Made by a program: the position numbers and the translations under genes. From Eubacterium oxidoreducens (GTDB taxonomy: Bacteria > Bacillota > Clostridia > Lachnospirales > Lachnospiraceae): a stretch of DNA of 64,000 nt. The notes under the pieces were generated by a model. That model searched no databases. It saw only the letters and a program-made list of their open reading frames with translations, and was not told the DNA's origin. Below, in pieces: positions 19,207 to 28,605 of this stretch (position 1 is its first letter; the number at the start of each line of letters is the position of its first letter). The stretch covers positions 97,126-161,125 of the forward strand of contig NZ_FMXR01000010.1 in assembly GCF_900104415.1 (NCBI RefSeq), read 5' to 3'.

Positions 19207-20979
19207 TTAAGACTCACTCTCGACTCTTGGTTCTTCATCCACTTCTTCTCCATGCCAAGCCGTCTCAAAATCCACCTTAAATACATTGACATTATCATCA
19301 ATATCACCGGCCAAATGAACGAGATCTTCCGTTGCAATATTACAATCATTAACAATATCCCCTAATTCAACCATTGATGCTGCTGTCTCTTCCGTTGTCG
19401 CTGCATTAGACTCCGCTATCGCAGTAAGTCCATCCAAGCTTATCAAAACAATTTCCTTTGATTCATTAATATGATTAATCTGTACAGATATGCTGTCTAT
19501 CTCTTCTGCCACCTTGGAAATCTCATCTCCAAGCATACCAAAAGTAACTCTTGTCTCGTTAAATTTCTCATTTTGGCTACCAATCTCACCGCGGACTGAT
19601 TCCATAGTTCTTACCGATACATTGGCCTTTCCAATGAGTTCTTCTACAATCTCACTGATTTTGGAAGCGGATTCCGCTGACTGCTCTGCAAGATTTCTAA
19701 CCTCATCCGCAACAACAGCAAACCCTTTTCCTTGCTCACCTGCTCTCGCCGCCTCAATAGATGCATTAAGTGAAAGTAGATTCGTCTGAGACGCAAGATT
19801 CGTAATCAAATCTACAACGTTTCGAATCTCTTCCGCTGACTTATTTGTTGCGCTTGTTTGTTCATATACTGCATCTATAGATTCTTCTGTACGAGCATTA
19901 ATCCTAGATAACTCATCAAGAATTTCATTCATCTTTTCATTTTGTGATCGCATCTGTTCAGTGCTGTTCACCAATTCTTGCAACGATCCGGATGCCTCGT
20001 CAATAGCGCCTCCCATTTCTCCAATTTTCGTACTGATTTTCTCTGTCTCGCCAGCCTGACTAGTTGCTGCATTTGCAATCTCACTTACCGCCTGATTAAC
20101 CGTTCCAATTTGAGCATCGATTTTTGCAAAATTCCCTTTAAACTGATTCGTAAACGCATTCATAGTCTCAGTAGAATCATGAATTGTTGATACAGAATGA
20201 CCAAATTTCCCAATCAAATGATGAATTGAGCGCGCAATCATTCCCACTTCATCTACTCGTTCTGTCATGTTTTCTGATAGTTCATATTTCAATTCACCAT
20301 CTGCTATCTTATCCAAGTTACGAACGGTCCGTCCAATTGCCTTTACCACTTTACGCGAAAGCAGAATCACAATAATGCTAGAAATTACGATAAGCACCAC
20401 AAGCGCCAACATTGTCATCACAATATAACTTTTATACAATCCCATAACAGTTGCATGAGAAATAGAGCCACGAAGCATAATGGTCTGCGCTGAATCTTCA
20501 GAATCTGTTTCTTCTGTCGATTCTGTATCACTCTCCTGATCGCCACCTACAGTGCAATAATAGATGTAACATTCTTCTCCGGATGTTGTATCATCCGCAA
20601 CAAAGACAGCGCCCTCACTATCTATTGTCTCTTGCACATCTTGTGAGATTTCAAAAGTAACATCTGCTGTCGTGATAAGCGGCTCCCCATTCATCAGCAA
20701 TGCATAATCCACACCACCGGTTTTCTCCTTAGCCGCCGTCATGATATCTAAAAAATTACTATCTTTGCCACTGTCATCATCTGAATTACTCTGTGATTGT
20801 GATGAAAGAATTTGATCCATTAAATAAATATTCGAAGTAAGCATATTCTCTGCCAAATTCTCCGTTACAACTCCAGATACAAAGGAAACTGCAAATACCG
20901 ATACCACAAGGGTTACAATTAGTGGAATCAATGCCATACATAACATCTTTCCGCTTAATCCAAATCCTCTTTTTTTCAT
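19207..20979 (-). CDS. Methyl-accepting chemotaxis protein
   Basis: A 590-residue receptor. An N-terminal membrane helix ([16 protein letters not shown]) is followed by a small extracellular sensor of about 140 acidic residues, a second helix near residues 190-212, a HAMP segment, and the cytoplasmic signalling hairpin. The conserved tip is [28 protein letters not shown], with the adaptation helices on either side. Three ATG codons are tandem; the third (20979) has the best spacing to GGAGG. It stands alone between terminators and no other che genes are near. The ligand is unknown. Confidence 0.93.
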   Translation of the reverse strand: MKKRGFGLSGKMLCMALIPLIVTLVVSVFAVSFVSGVVTENLAENMLTSNIYLMDQILSSQSQSNSDDDSGKDSNFLDIMTAAKEKTGGVDYALLMNGEPLITTADVTFEISQDVQETIDSEGAVFVADDTTSGEECYIYYCTVGGDQESDTESTEETDSEDSAQTIMLRGSISHATVMGLYKSYIVMTMLALVVLIVISSIIVILLSRKVVKAIGRTVRNLDKIADGELKYELSENMTERVDEVGMIARSIHHLIGKFGHSVSTIHDSTETMNAFTNQFKGNFAKIDAQIGTVNQAVSEIANAATSQAGETEKISTKIGEMGGAIDEASGSLQELVNSTEQMRSQNEKMNEILDELSRINARTEESIDAVYEQTSATNKSAEEIRNVVDLITNLASQTNLLSLNASIEAARAGEQGKGFAVVADEVRNLAEQSAESASKISEIVEELIGKANVSVRTMESVRGEIGSQNEKFNETRVTFGMLGDEISKVAEEIDSISVQINHINESKEIVLISLDGLTAIAESNAATTEETAASMVELGDIVNDCNIATEDLVHLAGDIDDNVNVFKVDFETAWHGEEVDEEPRVESES

Positions 20980-21170
20980 CATCATCCTCCTTTTTTTTAA
21001 ATATTGTATACTCTTGTGAGTATAACATTCACAAAAAAATTATAAAAGGAAATAATCTTTGTAAAATGTCTATAAATCTTCGATATCCTTCATATTTTAA
21101 TTTCTTAATCTTCTATTTTCTATCCCCTATATGCCTCATCTGCATTTCATTTCTATAAACTATCACTTAC

Positions 21171-21214
21171 AAAAAAACAGATTGAACGATTTTCCAATAA
21201 TCATTCAATCTGTT
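21171..21214 (-). terminator. Terminator of the purine/UPF0210 cluster
   Basis: An 11 bp perfect stem (AACAGATTGAA at 21176-21186 with 21204-21214) is followed by seven T residues on the minus strand, downstream of the stop at 21242. Confidence 0.88.
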
Positions 21215-21241
21215 TTATATAATATACGAGTCAAGACTCGC

Positions 21242-22423
21242 TTAGTGATGGAACAGACGAATACCTGTAAAGCTCATAGTCATTCCATATTTGTCACAGG
21301 TCTCAATCACGTTGTCATCTCGAATAGATCCGCCAGGCTGTGCCACATATTTGACACCGCTCTTATGCGCACGTTCAATATTATCTCCAAACGGGAAGAA
21401 AGCATCTGAACCAAGTGCTACATCTTCCATCTTATCTAGCCATGCTCTCTTTTCCTCAGCTGTAAATACTTCTGGTTTAACCTTAAAGCGTTTCTGCCAC
21501 TCACCTTCACGGAGCACGTCCATGTATTCTTCGCCCATATAAACATCAATTGTATTGTCTCTATCAGCTCTTCCAAGGCCATCTACAAACTGAAGCCCCA
21601 TAACCTGAGGAGATTGACGCAGCCACCAATTATCAGCCTTAGAGCCTGCCAAACGTGTACAATGAATACGGCTTTGCTGTCCTGCTCCAATTCCGATTGC
21701 CTGTCCACCCTTTGCATAGCATACAGAATTAGACTGTGTATATTTCAAAGTGATTAAGGCAATCAAAAGATCAATCTGCGCTTGCTGTGGAATGTCTTTA
21801 TTTTTTGTCACAATTTCCTTTTGAAGCATTGCCTTATCAATAGTAAGGTTATTTCGTCCCTGTTCAAATGTAATTCCAAAGACCTCTTTATGTTCTTTTT
21901 CTGCCGGTACATAATCCGGATCCACTTCGATTACATTATAATTTCCCTTTTTCTTACCCTTCAAGATTTCAAGAGCTTCCGGCTCATATCCAGGTGCAAT
22001 CACACCATCAGAAACCTCTCTTTTAATAATCTTGGCTGTTGGCACATCACAGACATCAGAAAGCGAAATAAAATCTCCAAAAGACGACATTCTATCTGCG
22101 CCTCTGGCTCTTGCATAAGCATTTGCCAATGGTGAAAATTCCATATCCATATCTGCCACCCAATAAATCTGCTTTTCTGTGTCAGTCATTGGAAGTCCTA
22201 CAGCAGCACCTGCCGGTGATACATGCTTGAAAGAAGTTGCGGCAGGAAGTCCCGTTGCCTCTTTTAATTCTTTTACAAGCTGCCAACCATTAAATGCATC
22301 CAGAAAATTGATATATCCCGGTTTACCATTTAATACCTTAATTGGCAATTCTCCATTTTCCACATAGATTCTAGATGGTTTCTGGTTTGGATTACATCCA
22401 TACTTAAGCTCTAGTTCCTTCAT
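21242..22423 (-). CDS. purH: AICAR formyltransferase, stand-alone (PurH C-terminal type)
   Basis: A 393-residue protein matching the AICAR transformylase part of PurH. It starts LELKYGCNPNQKPS and contains SFKHVSPAGAAVGLP, whose Lys-His pair is catalytic. It ends with DAFFPFGDNIERA, AQPGGSIRDD and FTGIRLFHH, all classical PurH segments. The N-terminal MGS-like IMP cyclohydrolase domain (about 130-200 residues) is absent. A PurO-type cyclohydrolase is encoded 14 bp upstream, so the bifunctional enzyme is replaced by two proteins for the last steps of IMP synthesis. Confidence 0.93.
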   Translation of the reverse strand: MKELELKYGCNPNQKPSRIYVENGELPIKVLNGKPGYINFLDAFNGWQLVKELKEATGLPAATSFKHVSPAGAAVGLPMTDTEKQIYWVADMDMEFSPLANAYARARGADRMSSFGDFISLSDVCDVPTAKIIKREVSDGVIAPGYEPEALEILKGKKKGNYNVIEVDPDYVPAEKEHKEVFGITFEQGRNNLTIDKAMLQKEIVTKNKDIPQQAQIDLLIALITLKYTQSNSVCYAKGGQAIGIGAGQQSRIHCTRLAGSKADNWWLRQSPQVMGLQFVDGLGRADRDNTIDVYMGEEYMDVLREGEWQKRFKVKPEVFTAEEKRAWLDKMEDVALGSDAFFPFGDNIERAHKSGVKYVAQPGGSIRDDNVIETCDKYGMTMSFTGIRLFHH

Positions 22424-22437
22424 GATTTCCTCCTATA

Positions 22438-23151
22438 TTAATTGTGTTTATTTACAATACGAGTCTCATATTTACCAGACTCGATATCAATAAAACGTAC
22501 AAATAATGATACTTTGTTATCTGCATTCAGCGAATTCCATATCATATCTGTGTACGTATCGATATCATCAACGGTTTCGACAAGTTCCGGCTCACCTTCA
22601 AAACTTGGCAGCGGATTTCCATCTGACACATAAGTATGAATAAAGCGGCCAATTCCTGCCTTTGGATTATCATAAGAAAATGTATAGCGATTACAGCAGG
22701 CGTCATCGCCTCCGTCACTCTTTAAGATAGACATTGTAATTGCATAGTTTCCATTTTCAATCTCCATAAGACCCGAAATACGAGGAGTGTAATTAGGACC
22801 ATCCGGTTCAAATTCACGGGTACGAAGAGACTGCTCAAATGTCTTTCCTTCTTTCATAAGATCATAAATGGTATCTGTCTGATCACCATTCGTTACAATG
22901 GTCTGATTTCCCAACACGCGAACCGGCGCATAGATAATAAGTGACGGGTCTTCCAATTTAGAAGGGTCATATGCCTGTGTACGAATACCTTCACCATCTT
23001 CCACAAATACGCGGTTACGACTATTTTCACTTCTTCCCATAATGAAATAGGCAGCTACCGCTTTTGTTCCGTCCGGAGTCTTACCAAGAACAATTCCTCT
23101 TCCCGGATAAGCATTTTCTTTTAAACGTGTTTCAATTGAAATCTGCTGCAT
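22438..23151 (-). CDS. purO: IMP cyclohydrolase, PurO type
   Basis: A 237-residue protein with features of the archaeal-type IMP cyclohydrolase family: the start region YPGRGIVLG, then AAYFIMGRSENSRNRVF, DPSLIIYAPVR and the acidic SDGGDDACCNRYTFSY. It closes FAICAR to IMP and complements the formyltransferase encoded just downstream, which lacks that domain. I see the pairing directly; the activity is inferred from the family. It is followed closely by purH and preceded by the UPF0210 gene. Confidence 0.85.
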   Translation of the reverse strand: MQQISIETRLKENAYPGRGIVLGKTPDGTKAVAAYFIMGRSENSRNRVFVEDGEGIRTQAYDPSKLEDPSLIIYAPVRVLGNQTIVTNGDQTDTIYDLMKEGKTFEQSLRTREFEPDGPNYTPRISGLMEIENGNYAITMSILKSDGGDDACCNRYTFSYDNPKAGIGRFIHTYVSDGNPLPSFEGEPELVETVDDIDTYTDMIWNSLNADNKVSLFVRFIDIESGKYETRIVNKHN

Positions 23152-23183
23152 TGCAGTCTCCTCCTTTGTATATCCTAATCTAA

Positions 23184-24548
23184 TTAGTTCTTAAAGCTAT
23201 GAACCGGTGCAGGAATACGACCCTGGCGATTCACAAATGCATCGCATGAATACTGATTTACCGGCATGATTGGTGCATAACCAAGTAAACCACCAAATTC
23301 TACGATTTCCCCTACGCCCTTTCCGATGACCGGAATCAGACGTACGGCTGTTGTCTTTTGATTTATCATTCCAATTGCCATCTCATCTGCAATAATACCG
23401 GAAATCGTAGTTGGCTTCGTATCTCCCGGAATTGCAATCATATCAAGTCCTACAGAGCAAACACAGGTCATCGCTTCTAATTTTTCGATGGTCAATGCAT
23501 TCGCCTGAACAGCATCAATCATTCCCTGATCTTCACTAACCGGAATAAATGCACCGCTAAGACCACCAACATAAGAAGATGCCATAATACCACCCTTTTT
23601 CACCTGGTCATTTAACATTGCAAGTGCTGCTGTCGTTCCCGGTGCGCCGGCATATTCAAGACCAATCTCTTCTAAGATACCAGCTACGCTGTCTCCAATT
23701 GCAGGAGTTGGAGCAAGCGAAAGATCGATAATACCAAATGGTACACCTAACTTTTGAGACGCCTCTTTTGCCACAAGCTGACCAACTCTTGTAATCTTAA
23801 ATGCTGTCTTTTTGATTGTTTCGCAAAGCACTTCAAAGCTCTCTCCTCGAACTTTCTCAAGTGCTCTTTTTACAACACCCGGTCCACTGACTCCGACATT
23901 AATAATCGCATCAGCTTCCGTCACACCATGAAATGCACCTGCCATAAATGGATTGTCATCCGGCGCATTACAAAATACTACTAACTTGGCACAACCAAGG
24001 GAATCATTTTCTTTTGTATATTCAGCTGTTTCATGAATGATTTCACCCATCAAACGAACCGCATCCATGTTAATTCCTGTCCTGGTTGATCCCAAATTAA
24101 TTGAACTACAGATTAAATCCGTTTCTTTCATTGCTTTTGGAATAGAACGAATAAGGAGTTCGTCTGCCTTTGTCATGCCTTTGGAAACCAATGCGGAATA
24201 TCCACCTATAAAATTAACACCAACCTTCTTTGCTGCCGCATCAATCGACTTTGCGATTTCAACAAAATCATCAGAAGTCTTACATGCAGCACCACCAATT
24301 AACGCAATCGGTGTCAATGAGATTCTCTTATTTACAATTGGAATCTGATACTTTCCTTCAATTTCTTTTCCAACTTTTACAAGATCCTTTGCAACAGTTG
24401 TTATCTTGTTATAGACATTTTCTTTTACTTTCTCAAGATCGGAATCGATACAGTCTAAAAGGCTGATTCCCAATGTAATCGTACGTACATCAAGGTTCTC
24501 CTGCTCGATCATCTCATTTGTTTCTGTTACTTCATATAAATTAACCAT
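23184..24548 (-). CDS. PFL family protein (UPF0210/DUF711)
   Basis: A 454-residue member of UPF0210, with typical segments [50 protein letters not shown] and [16 protein letters not shown]. Structures of this family have a glycyl-radical-like barrel, but there is no radical glycine motif and its reaction is unknown. It nearly always accompanies a small ACT-domain protein, here 14 bp upstream, suggesting amino-acid-responsive control. It lies in the same run as the purine genes. Confidence 0.9.
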   Translation of the reverse strand: MVNLYEVTETNEMIEQENLDVRTITLGISLLDCIDSDLEKVKENVYNKITTVAKDLVKVGKEIEGKYQIPIVNKRISLTPIALIGGAACKTSDDFVEIAKSIDAAAKKVGVNFIGGYSALVSKGMTKADELLIRSIPKAMKETDLICSSINLGSTRTGINMDAVRLMGEIIHETAEYTKENDSLGCAKLVVFCNAPDDNPFMAGAFHGVTEADAIINVGVSGPGVVKRALEKVRGESFEVLCETIKKTAFKITRVGQLVAKEASQKLGVPFGIIDLSLAPTPAIGDSVAGILEEIGLEYAGAPGTTAALAMLNDQVKKGGIMASSYVGGLSGAFIPVSEDQGMIDAVQANALTIEKLEAMTCVCSVGLDMIAIPGDTKPTTISGIIADEMAIGMINQKTTAVRLIPVIGKGVGEIVEFGGLLGYAPIMPVNQYSCDAFVNRQGRIPAPVHSFKN

Positions 24549-24562
24549 CTTAATTCTCCAAA

Positions 24563-24847
24563 TTAGATTCTATGCATTTTATTAAAGATTTCTTCACGCT
24601 GGCACTTCACTTTAACACCAATTTCATCACCAATCTGTTCTAATTCATTGGCGCATGTGGAAAACTCTTTCTCTGTCCCTGACATATCCACAATCATCAT
24701 CATGTTAAAATAGCCTTGAACAATTGTCTGGGAAATATCCAGAATATTAATGCGATTATTTGCAAGGTAATTACATACCTTCGCAATAATACCAACTGTA
24801 TCTTTTCCAACAACTGTAATAATTGTCTTTCCGCTAATTGTTTCCAT
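24563..24847 (-). CDS. ACT domain protein (UPF0237)
   Basis: A 94-residue single ACT domain of UPF0237 type. It opens with [21 protein letters not shown], the ligand-binding loop between first strand and helix, and continues [11 protein letters not shown]. Stand-alone ACT domains bind amino acids as regulators. It is paired with UPF0210 directly downstream, the conserved arrangement of these families. The likely role is sensing for its partner; the ligand is unknown. Confidence 0.92.
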   Translation of the reverse strand: METISGKTIITVVGKDTVGIIAKVCNYLANNRINILDISQTIVQGYFNMMMIVDMSGTEKEFSTCANELEQIGDEIGVKVKCQREEIFNKMHRI

Positions 24848-24978
24848 CTTGAATCTCCTTCATTTTAATTACTCATACAAGTTTCTTTTCATGCTACTTT
24901 ATCATGCCAAAAAAATCTGACAATTTCAAGGTACGAATTAACCGAATCTTTATCCGTTTCGATAGGATTTTATCCATA

Positions 24979-25776
24979 TTACACAAAAAGTTGCGTTGAT
25001 AGCTGAGATCTTGGTGCAACATGAATCGGAAAGTCATCCGCTTTATATTTATTATCACCTGCCGCAATTTCAAGGCGAACCGTTTCAAAAGCAAGCTCAG
25101 GGTAATTATTTTCATGACTTAGATGTCCAAGCATGACTGCTTTCGTATCATCATGAAGCAGCTCGCTCAAAAGCTGACCTGTCATCTCATTGGACAAATG
25201 CCCGCGTTCTCCAAGTATTCGCTGCTTTAAATAATAAGGATAACGTCCCACCTGCAACATGCGAATATCATGATTTGCCTCAACAAACAACAAATCCATC
25301 TTCTGCAATTTGGAAATAAGATACGAATCATATACTCCAAGATCGGTTACTACTGCGCCCGATTTTGCACCTTGCCGAAACACATAACACACAGGATCTG
25401 CAGCATCATGCGAAATATGATAAGGCTGAACCTTCAAATCTCCTATCACAAAATCTTCATCCGGCCGAATTACTCGAAACAGCTGCATATCGACCTTTCC
25501 AACCTTTCCACCGGCCATAATCGCATCAATCGTTCCCTGTGTCGCATAAATCGGATATCCATATCGTCTTGCCATCACTCCAAGACCCGCAATATGATCC
25601 ACATGTTCATGCGTCACCAAAAGTCCTTGTATCTCATCCGCTTTAATTCCTATTTCCTGCAAACCATGTTCTATTTTTTTCCCACTTATGCCCGCATCAA
25701 CAAGCAAATGCGTGTTGTCAGTCCCCATATAAATACAGTTCCCACTACTTCCGCTTGCTATACTACAAAGCTGCAT
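24979..25776 (-). CDS. MBL-fold metallo-hydrolase, WalJ/YycJ-like
   Basis: A 265-residue metallo-beta-lactamase-fold protein with the metal-binding THEHVDHIAGL motif near residue 54, later histidines in HISHDAADP, FVEANHD and LGHLSHEN. The N-terminus LCSIASGSSGNCIYMGT is characteristic of the YycJ/WalJ group, linked elsewhere to DNA repair coordination with replication. It lies downstream of the coaE-ftsA fusion, separated by 21 bp. No WalRK genes are near. Confidence 0.88.
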   Translation of the reverse strand: MQLCSIASGSSGNCIYMGTDNTHLLVDAGISGKKIEHGLQEIGIKADEIQGLLVTHEHVDHIAGLGVMARRYGYPIYATQGTIDAIMAGGKVGKVDMQLFRVIRPDEDFVIGDLKVQPYHISHDAADPVCYVFRQGAKSGAVVTDLGVYDSYLISKLQKMDLLFVEANHDIRMLQVGRYPYYLKQRILGERGHLSNEMTGQLLSELLHDDTKAVMLGHLSHENNYPELAFETVRLEIAAGDNKYKADDFPIHVAPRSQLSTQLFV

Positions 25777-25797
25777 ATGATAACTCCATCTTCTTTC

Positions 25798-28590
25798 TTA
25801 TTCTTTCCAAAAAATCTCAATATTATCTCCGGAATTTAAGGTCTGCGTATATAACGCATCTTCTCCGTTTATTTTGGTCACAATTGCTCTTCCCTTAGAA
25901 TCTGCAAGATTAAAATCAATATAATCAAACACATCAACAAATACATAGTGTTCTTTTCCTTCTAGACGGATCTGTTCTCCGTTTACATTGACAGACAAGA
26001 CCATTGTAATCGGACCTTTATCTTCTTGCGGCTCCTTTTTTTCTTCTAATTTCGGTCTAAACTCATTTTCATACTCATCTTCTTGTTCTTGCAGATGTTT
26101 GCTTTCCTTTGTACTTTCAACTTGTTCAAGATCTTCGCGTTCTTCTTTATCGGCCTCATTTACAACATCTTCCTCGGGCGTTCTGAAATTCAATGTCGTC
26201 CATTCTACACTAAAGTTCTCATAAACCAACGCATTAAGATCTTCCACACGATTATTCACAATAATTTCAGCATCCGGATCTAACTCTACATCCATAAACT
26301 CCGCAATCTGCTCTACCGTATAATAACTTCTCATTACTATAATATCGTTTTCTTTGATCTGATAAAACGGCGGTTCTAACACTCCGTTTACTTCTGCAAA
26401 TCTTGGACAGGTAACCGCTTTTCCATTTACTTCAAATGTGATCTTGGAATTTTCATATTCCGGAAGCTGTTCTAATGTATATTCTGCAGCCGCTCCGGTT
26501 GTGGACGGTTCAATCACAATATCGGAATTAGCTTCAAGTGGTGTATTGATATTTACAACCTTATCATTCACCTTAACAATTGCAGATTCACCTGGTGTTC
26601 CTCGTACAATTCTGCTCTTTCCGTTAACCGTAAAGGAGATTTCTTTTCCTCTTCTCGGGAATAAGTATTCGTTCGGGAATCCGGCTTGCATAGCTGCATC
26701 CACAATCGTTAACTTGTCGTTATCATAAAGCTTAATCCGTTCTCCATTAAAACGAACAAAAATAAAATTATTCTTTTGATCATAATAATTGAGACATATT
26801 CCGATTGGTGTTACCAAAAGAGGATCCTTTACAATATCCTCCTGTGCAAACTTAACTGCTTGTAACACTTCTTCTCCTCGAAGAGCAACACGTTCCGGCG
26901 CAATATCTAAAAGTTTTGCAAGATTTTCTGTAAATCCATGAATCTTACCACCGCCTCCAACGACAAAAGTTGCCGCAACAGACTTATCTCCATTTAATTC
27001 TTTAATCTTTGCCGCTACTTCTGTTGTAATCTTTTCTACAGTCGGAGCAACCAAATCCCACACTTCTTGGGCTGAAATTGTATGCGAAATATTCATGATA
27101 TCCGTATATTCAATCTCATCTTGTACTTCGCAGCTAAGTTTAATCTGCTCAGCGGTTTTAAAATCAACGAGATAATTTTGCACAATAACTTCTGTGATTT
27201 CATCTCCCGCATGCGGTATCATTCCGTATGCAATAATACTTCCATCTCTTGTAACCGAAATATCCGAAGTTCCGGCTCCAACGTCAACTAAGGCGATATT
27301 CAACATTCTAAAATTCTCAGGAATCGCCACATTAATTGCAGCAATTGGCTCGAGTGTCATATTGGCAACTTTTAAATCTGCGATTCCAACAGATGTATAA
27401 AGTCCATCCACAACATCTTCCGGCAAAAATGTAACAATGATATCTGCCGAAATCATCTCTGCCTTATGGCTTTCAAGATTCGACATAACATCTCCGTCAA
27501 GATAATATTTCACAACAGAATAACCGACACAATAAAAATGATATTTTGTATCATTATTTTCTTTTAGAATATTTTGTGCTTTTTCAATTCCCAAAAGTTC
27601 CAATGTATGAATATCTTCTCCGGTTACAATCTTTTCTTCTGGAAATTCATATTCGATATTTGTTGTTACCGTCTTAAGAACACGTCCAGCAGCTGCAATA
27701 CATACTTCCTGAAGCGTCTCTCCAATCTGCTGTTCTAGAGACTCTTTCACTGCTTGAACCGTATGACCCACACGCCCGATATCATGAATCTGTCCATCCA
27801 ACATTGCACGCGTTTCATGTTGCAACGAATATTGTGCCGCTACAAAAAACTCGTCATTTTCTTTGTATCCAACCGTACCTACTACATTTCTGGTACCGAT
27901 ATCAAGTCCAAATACATATTTATTTTCCACTTTATCCTCGGCCATAACCTGCTCCTTTTCCGTCGTTATAGTCTCACTTTCAGATAGTTCTAACGTTTCC
28001 CCTGCAAGATATTTAGATACCTGAAGCTTCATTTTATCAAAATGCTTATCATTATCAATTACCCGGTCACAGATATCACGATATTCCTGTTCTGATATCT
28101 GCGTCGCAAAGATTTCTGAAATCTTCTCATCCGAATAACCTCTTTGTTCCTTTAACCTCTGTCTTCTCGTCTCTTCACTGGCGTATACATACCAGACTTC
28201 ATCAGCAAATGTGCGAAATTGCGCTTCCTTCACAAGTGCCGCTTCTACAATCAGATATTTTACGATTTCCTTCTCCCGCTCTTGTTCAATTGTATCCAAG
28301 ATAAACTTTCTCACCGCAGGATGTACAATCTCATTAATTTGGCGAAGCTTCTCATCATTCGTAAAGATAACTTGTGCAAGCCATTTTCTATCGATTGTAC
28401 CATCTTCAAAGAATAAATTCGGATCATCAAATACTTCTTTGATTGTGTTATAACATGCCTGTCCCGGCTCCATGAGCGTATGTGCAATTTCATCCGCAAG
28501 CAGCGCTTTTGCCGCATAATTTTCTTCTATAAACCCCAAAACAGCGGATTTACCTGCTCCTACGCCGCCTGTGATACCTATAACTTTCAT
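25798..28590 (-). CDS. coaE: Dephospho-CoA kinase fused to an FtsA-like ATPase
   Basis: One 930-residue frame. Residues 1-200 are a dephospho-CoA kinase (P-loop GITGGVGAGKSAVLGF, VIFTNDEKLRQINEIVHP, RQRLKEQRGYSDEKI), the last step of CoA synthesis. From 216 begins an actin-fold FtsA/PilM-like domain (FGLDIGTRNVVGTVGY, LVDVGAGTSDISV, VVGGGGKIHGF) to about 600, followed by repeated strand-rich segments with VNGK motifs and an acidic linker before a final beta domain. No stop separates the two parts. A strong ribosome binding site precedes Met216, so a separate FtsA-like product is likely. Confidence 0.85.
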   Translation of the reverse strand: MKVIGITGGVGAGKSAVLGFIEENYAAKALLADEIAHTLMEPGQACYNTIKEVFDDPNLFFEDGTIDRKWLAQVIFTNDEKLRQINEIVHPAVRKFILDTIEQEREKEIVKYLIVEAALVKEAQFRTFADEVWYVYASEETRRQRLKEQRGYSDEKISEIFATQISEQEYRDICDRVIDNDKHFDKMKLQVSKYLAGETLELSESETITTEKEQVMAEDKVENKYVFGLDIGTRNVVGTVGYKENDEFFVAAQYSLQHETRAMLDGQIHDIGRVGHTVQAVKESLEQQIGETLQEVCIAAAGRVLKTVTTNIEYEFPEEKIVTGEDIHTLELLGIEKAQNILKENNDTKYHFYCVGYSVVKYYLDGDVMSNLESHKAEMISADIIVTFLPEDVVDGLYTSVGIADLKVANMTLEPIAAINVAIPENFRMLNIALVDVGAGTSDISVTRDGSIIAYGMIPHAGDEITEVIVQNYLVDFKTAEQIKLSCEVQDEIEYTDIMNISHTISAQEVWDLVAPTVEKITTEVAAKIKELNGDKSVAATFVVGGGGKIHGFTENLAKLLDIAPERVALRGEEVLQAVKFAQEDIVKDPLLVTPIGICLNYYDQKNNFIFVRFNGERIKLYDNDKLTIVDAAMQAGFPNEYLFPRRGKEISFTVNGKSRIVRGTPGESAIVKVNDKVVNINTPLEANSDIVIEPSTTGAAAEYTLEQLPEYENSKITFEVNGKAVTCPRFAEVNGVLEPPFYQIKENDIIVMRSYYTVEQIAEFMDVELDPDAEIIVNNRVEDLNALVYENFSVEWTTLNFRTPEEDVVNEADKEEREDLEQVESTKESKHLQEQEDEYENEFRPKLEEKKEPQEDKGPITMVLSVNVNGEQIRLEGKEHYVFVDVFDYIDFNLADSKGRAIVTKINGEDALYTQTLNSGDNIEIFWKE
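27951..27959 (-). promoter_or_regulatory. Internal ribosome binding site within coaE-ftsA-like gene
   Basis: AAAAGGAGC on the minus strand lies about six bases before an in-frame ATG at 27945 (Met216). The downstream protein would begin MAEDKVENKYVFGLDIGT, exactly where the actin-fold domain starts, so the site probably yields a separate FtsA-like protein. Confidence 0.7.
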
Positions 28591-28605
28591 TTACTATCCT
28601 ACTTC

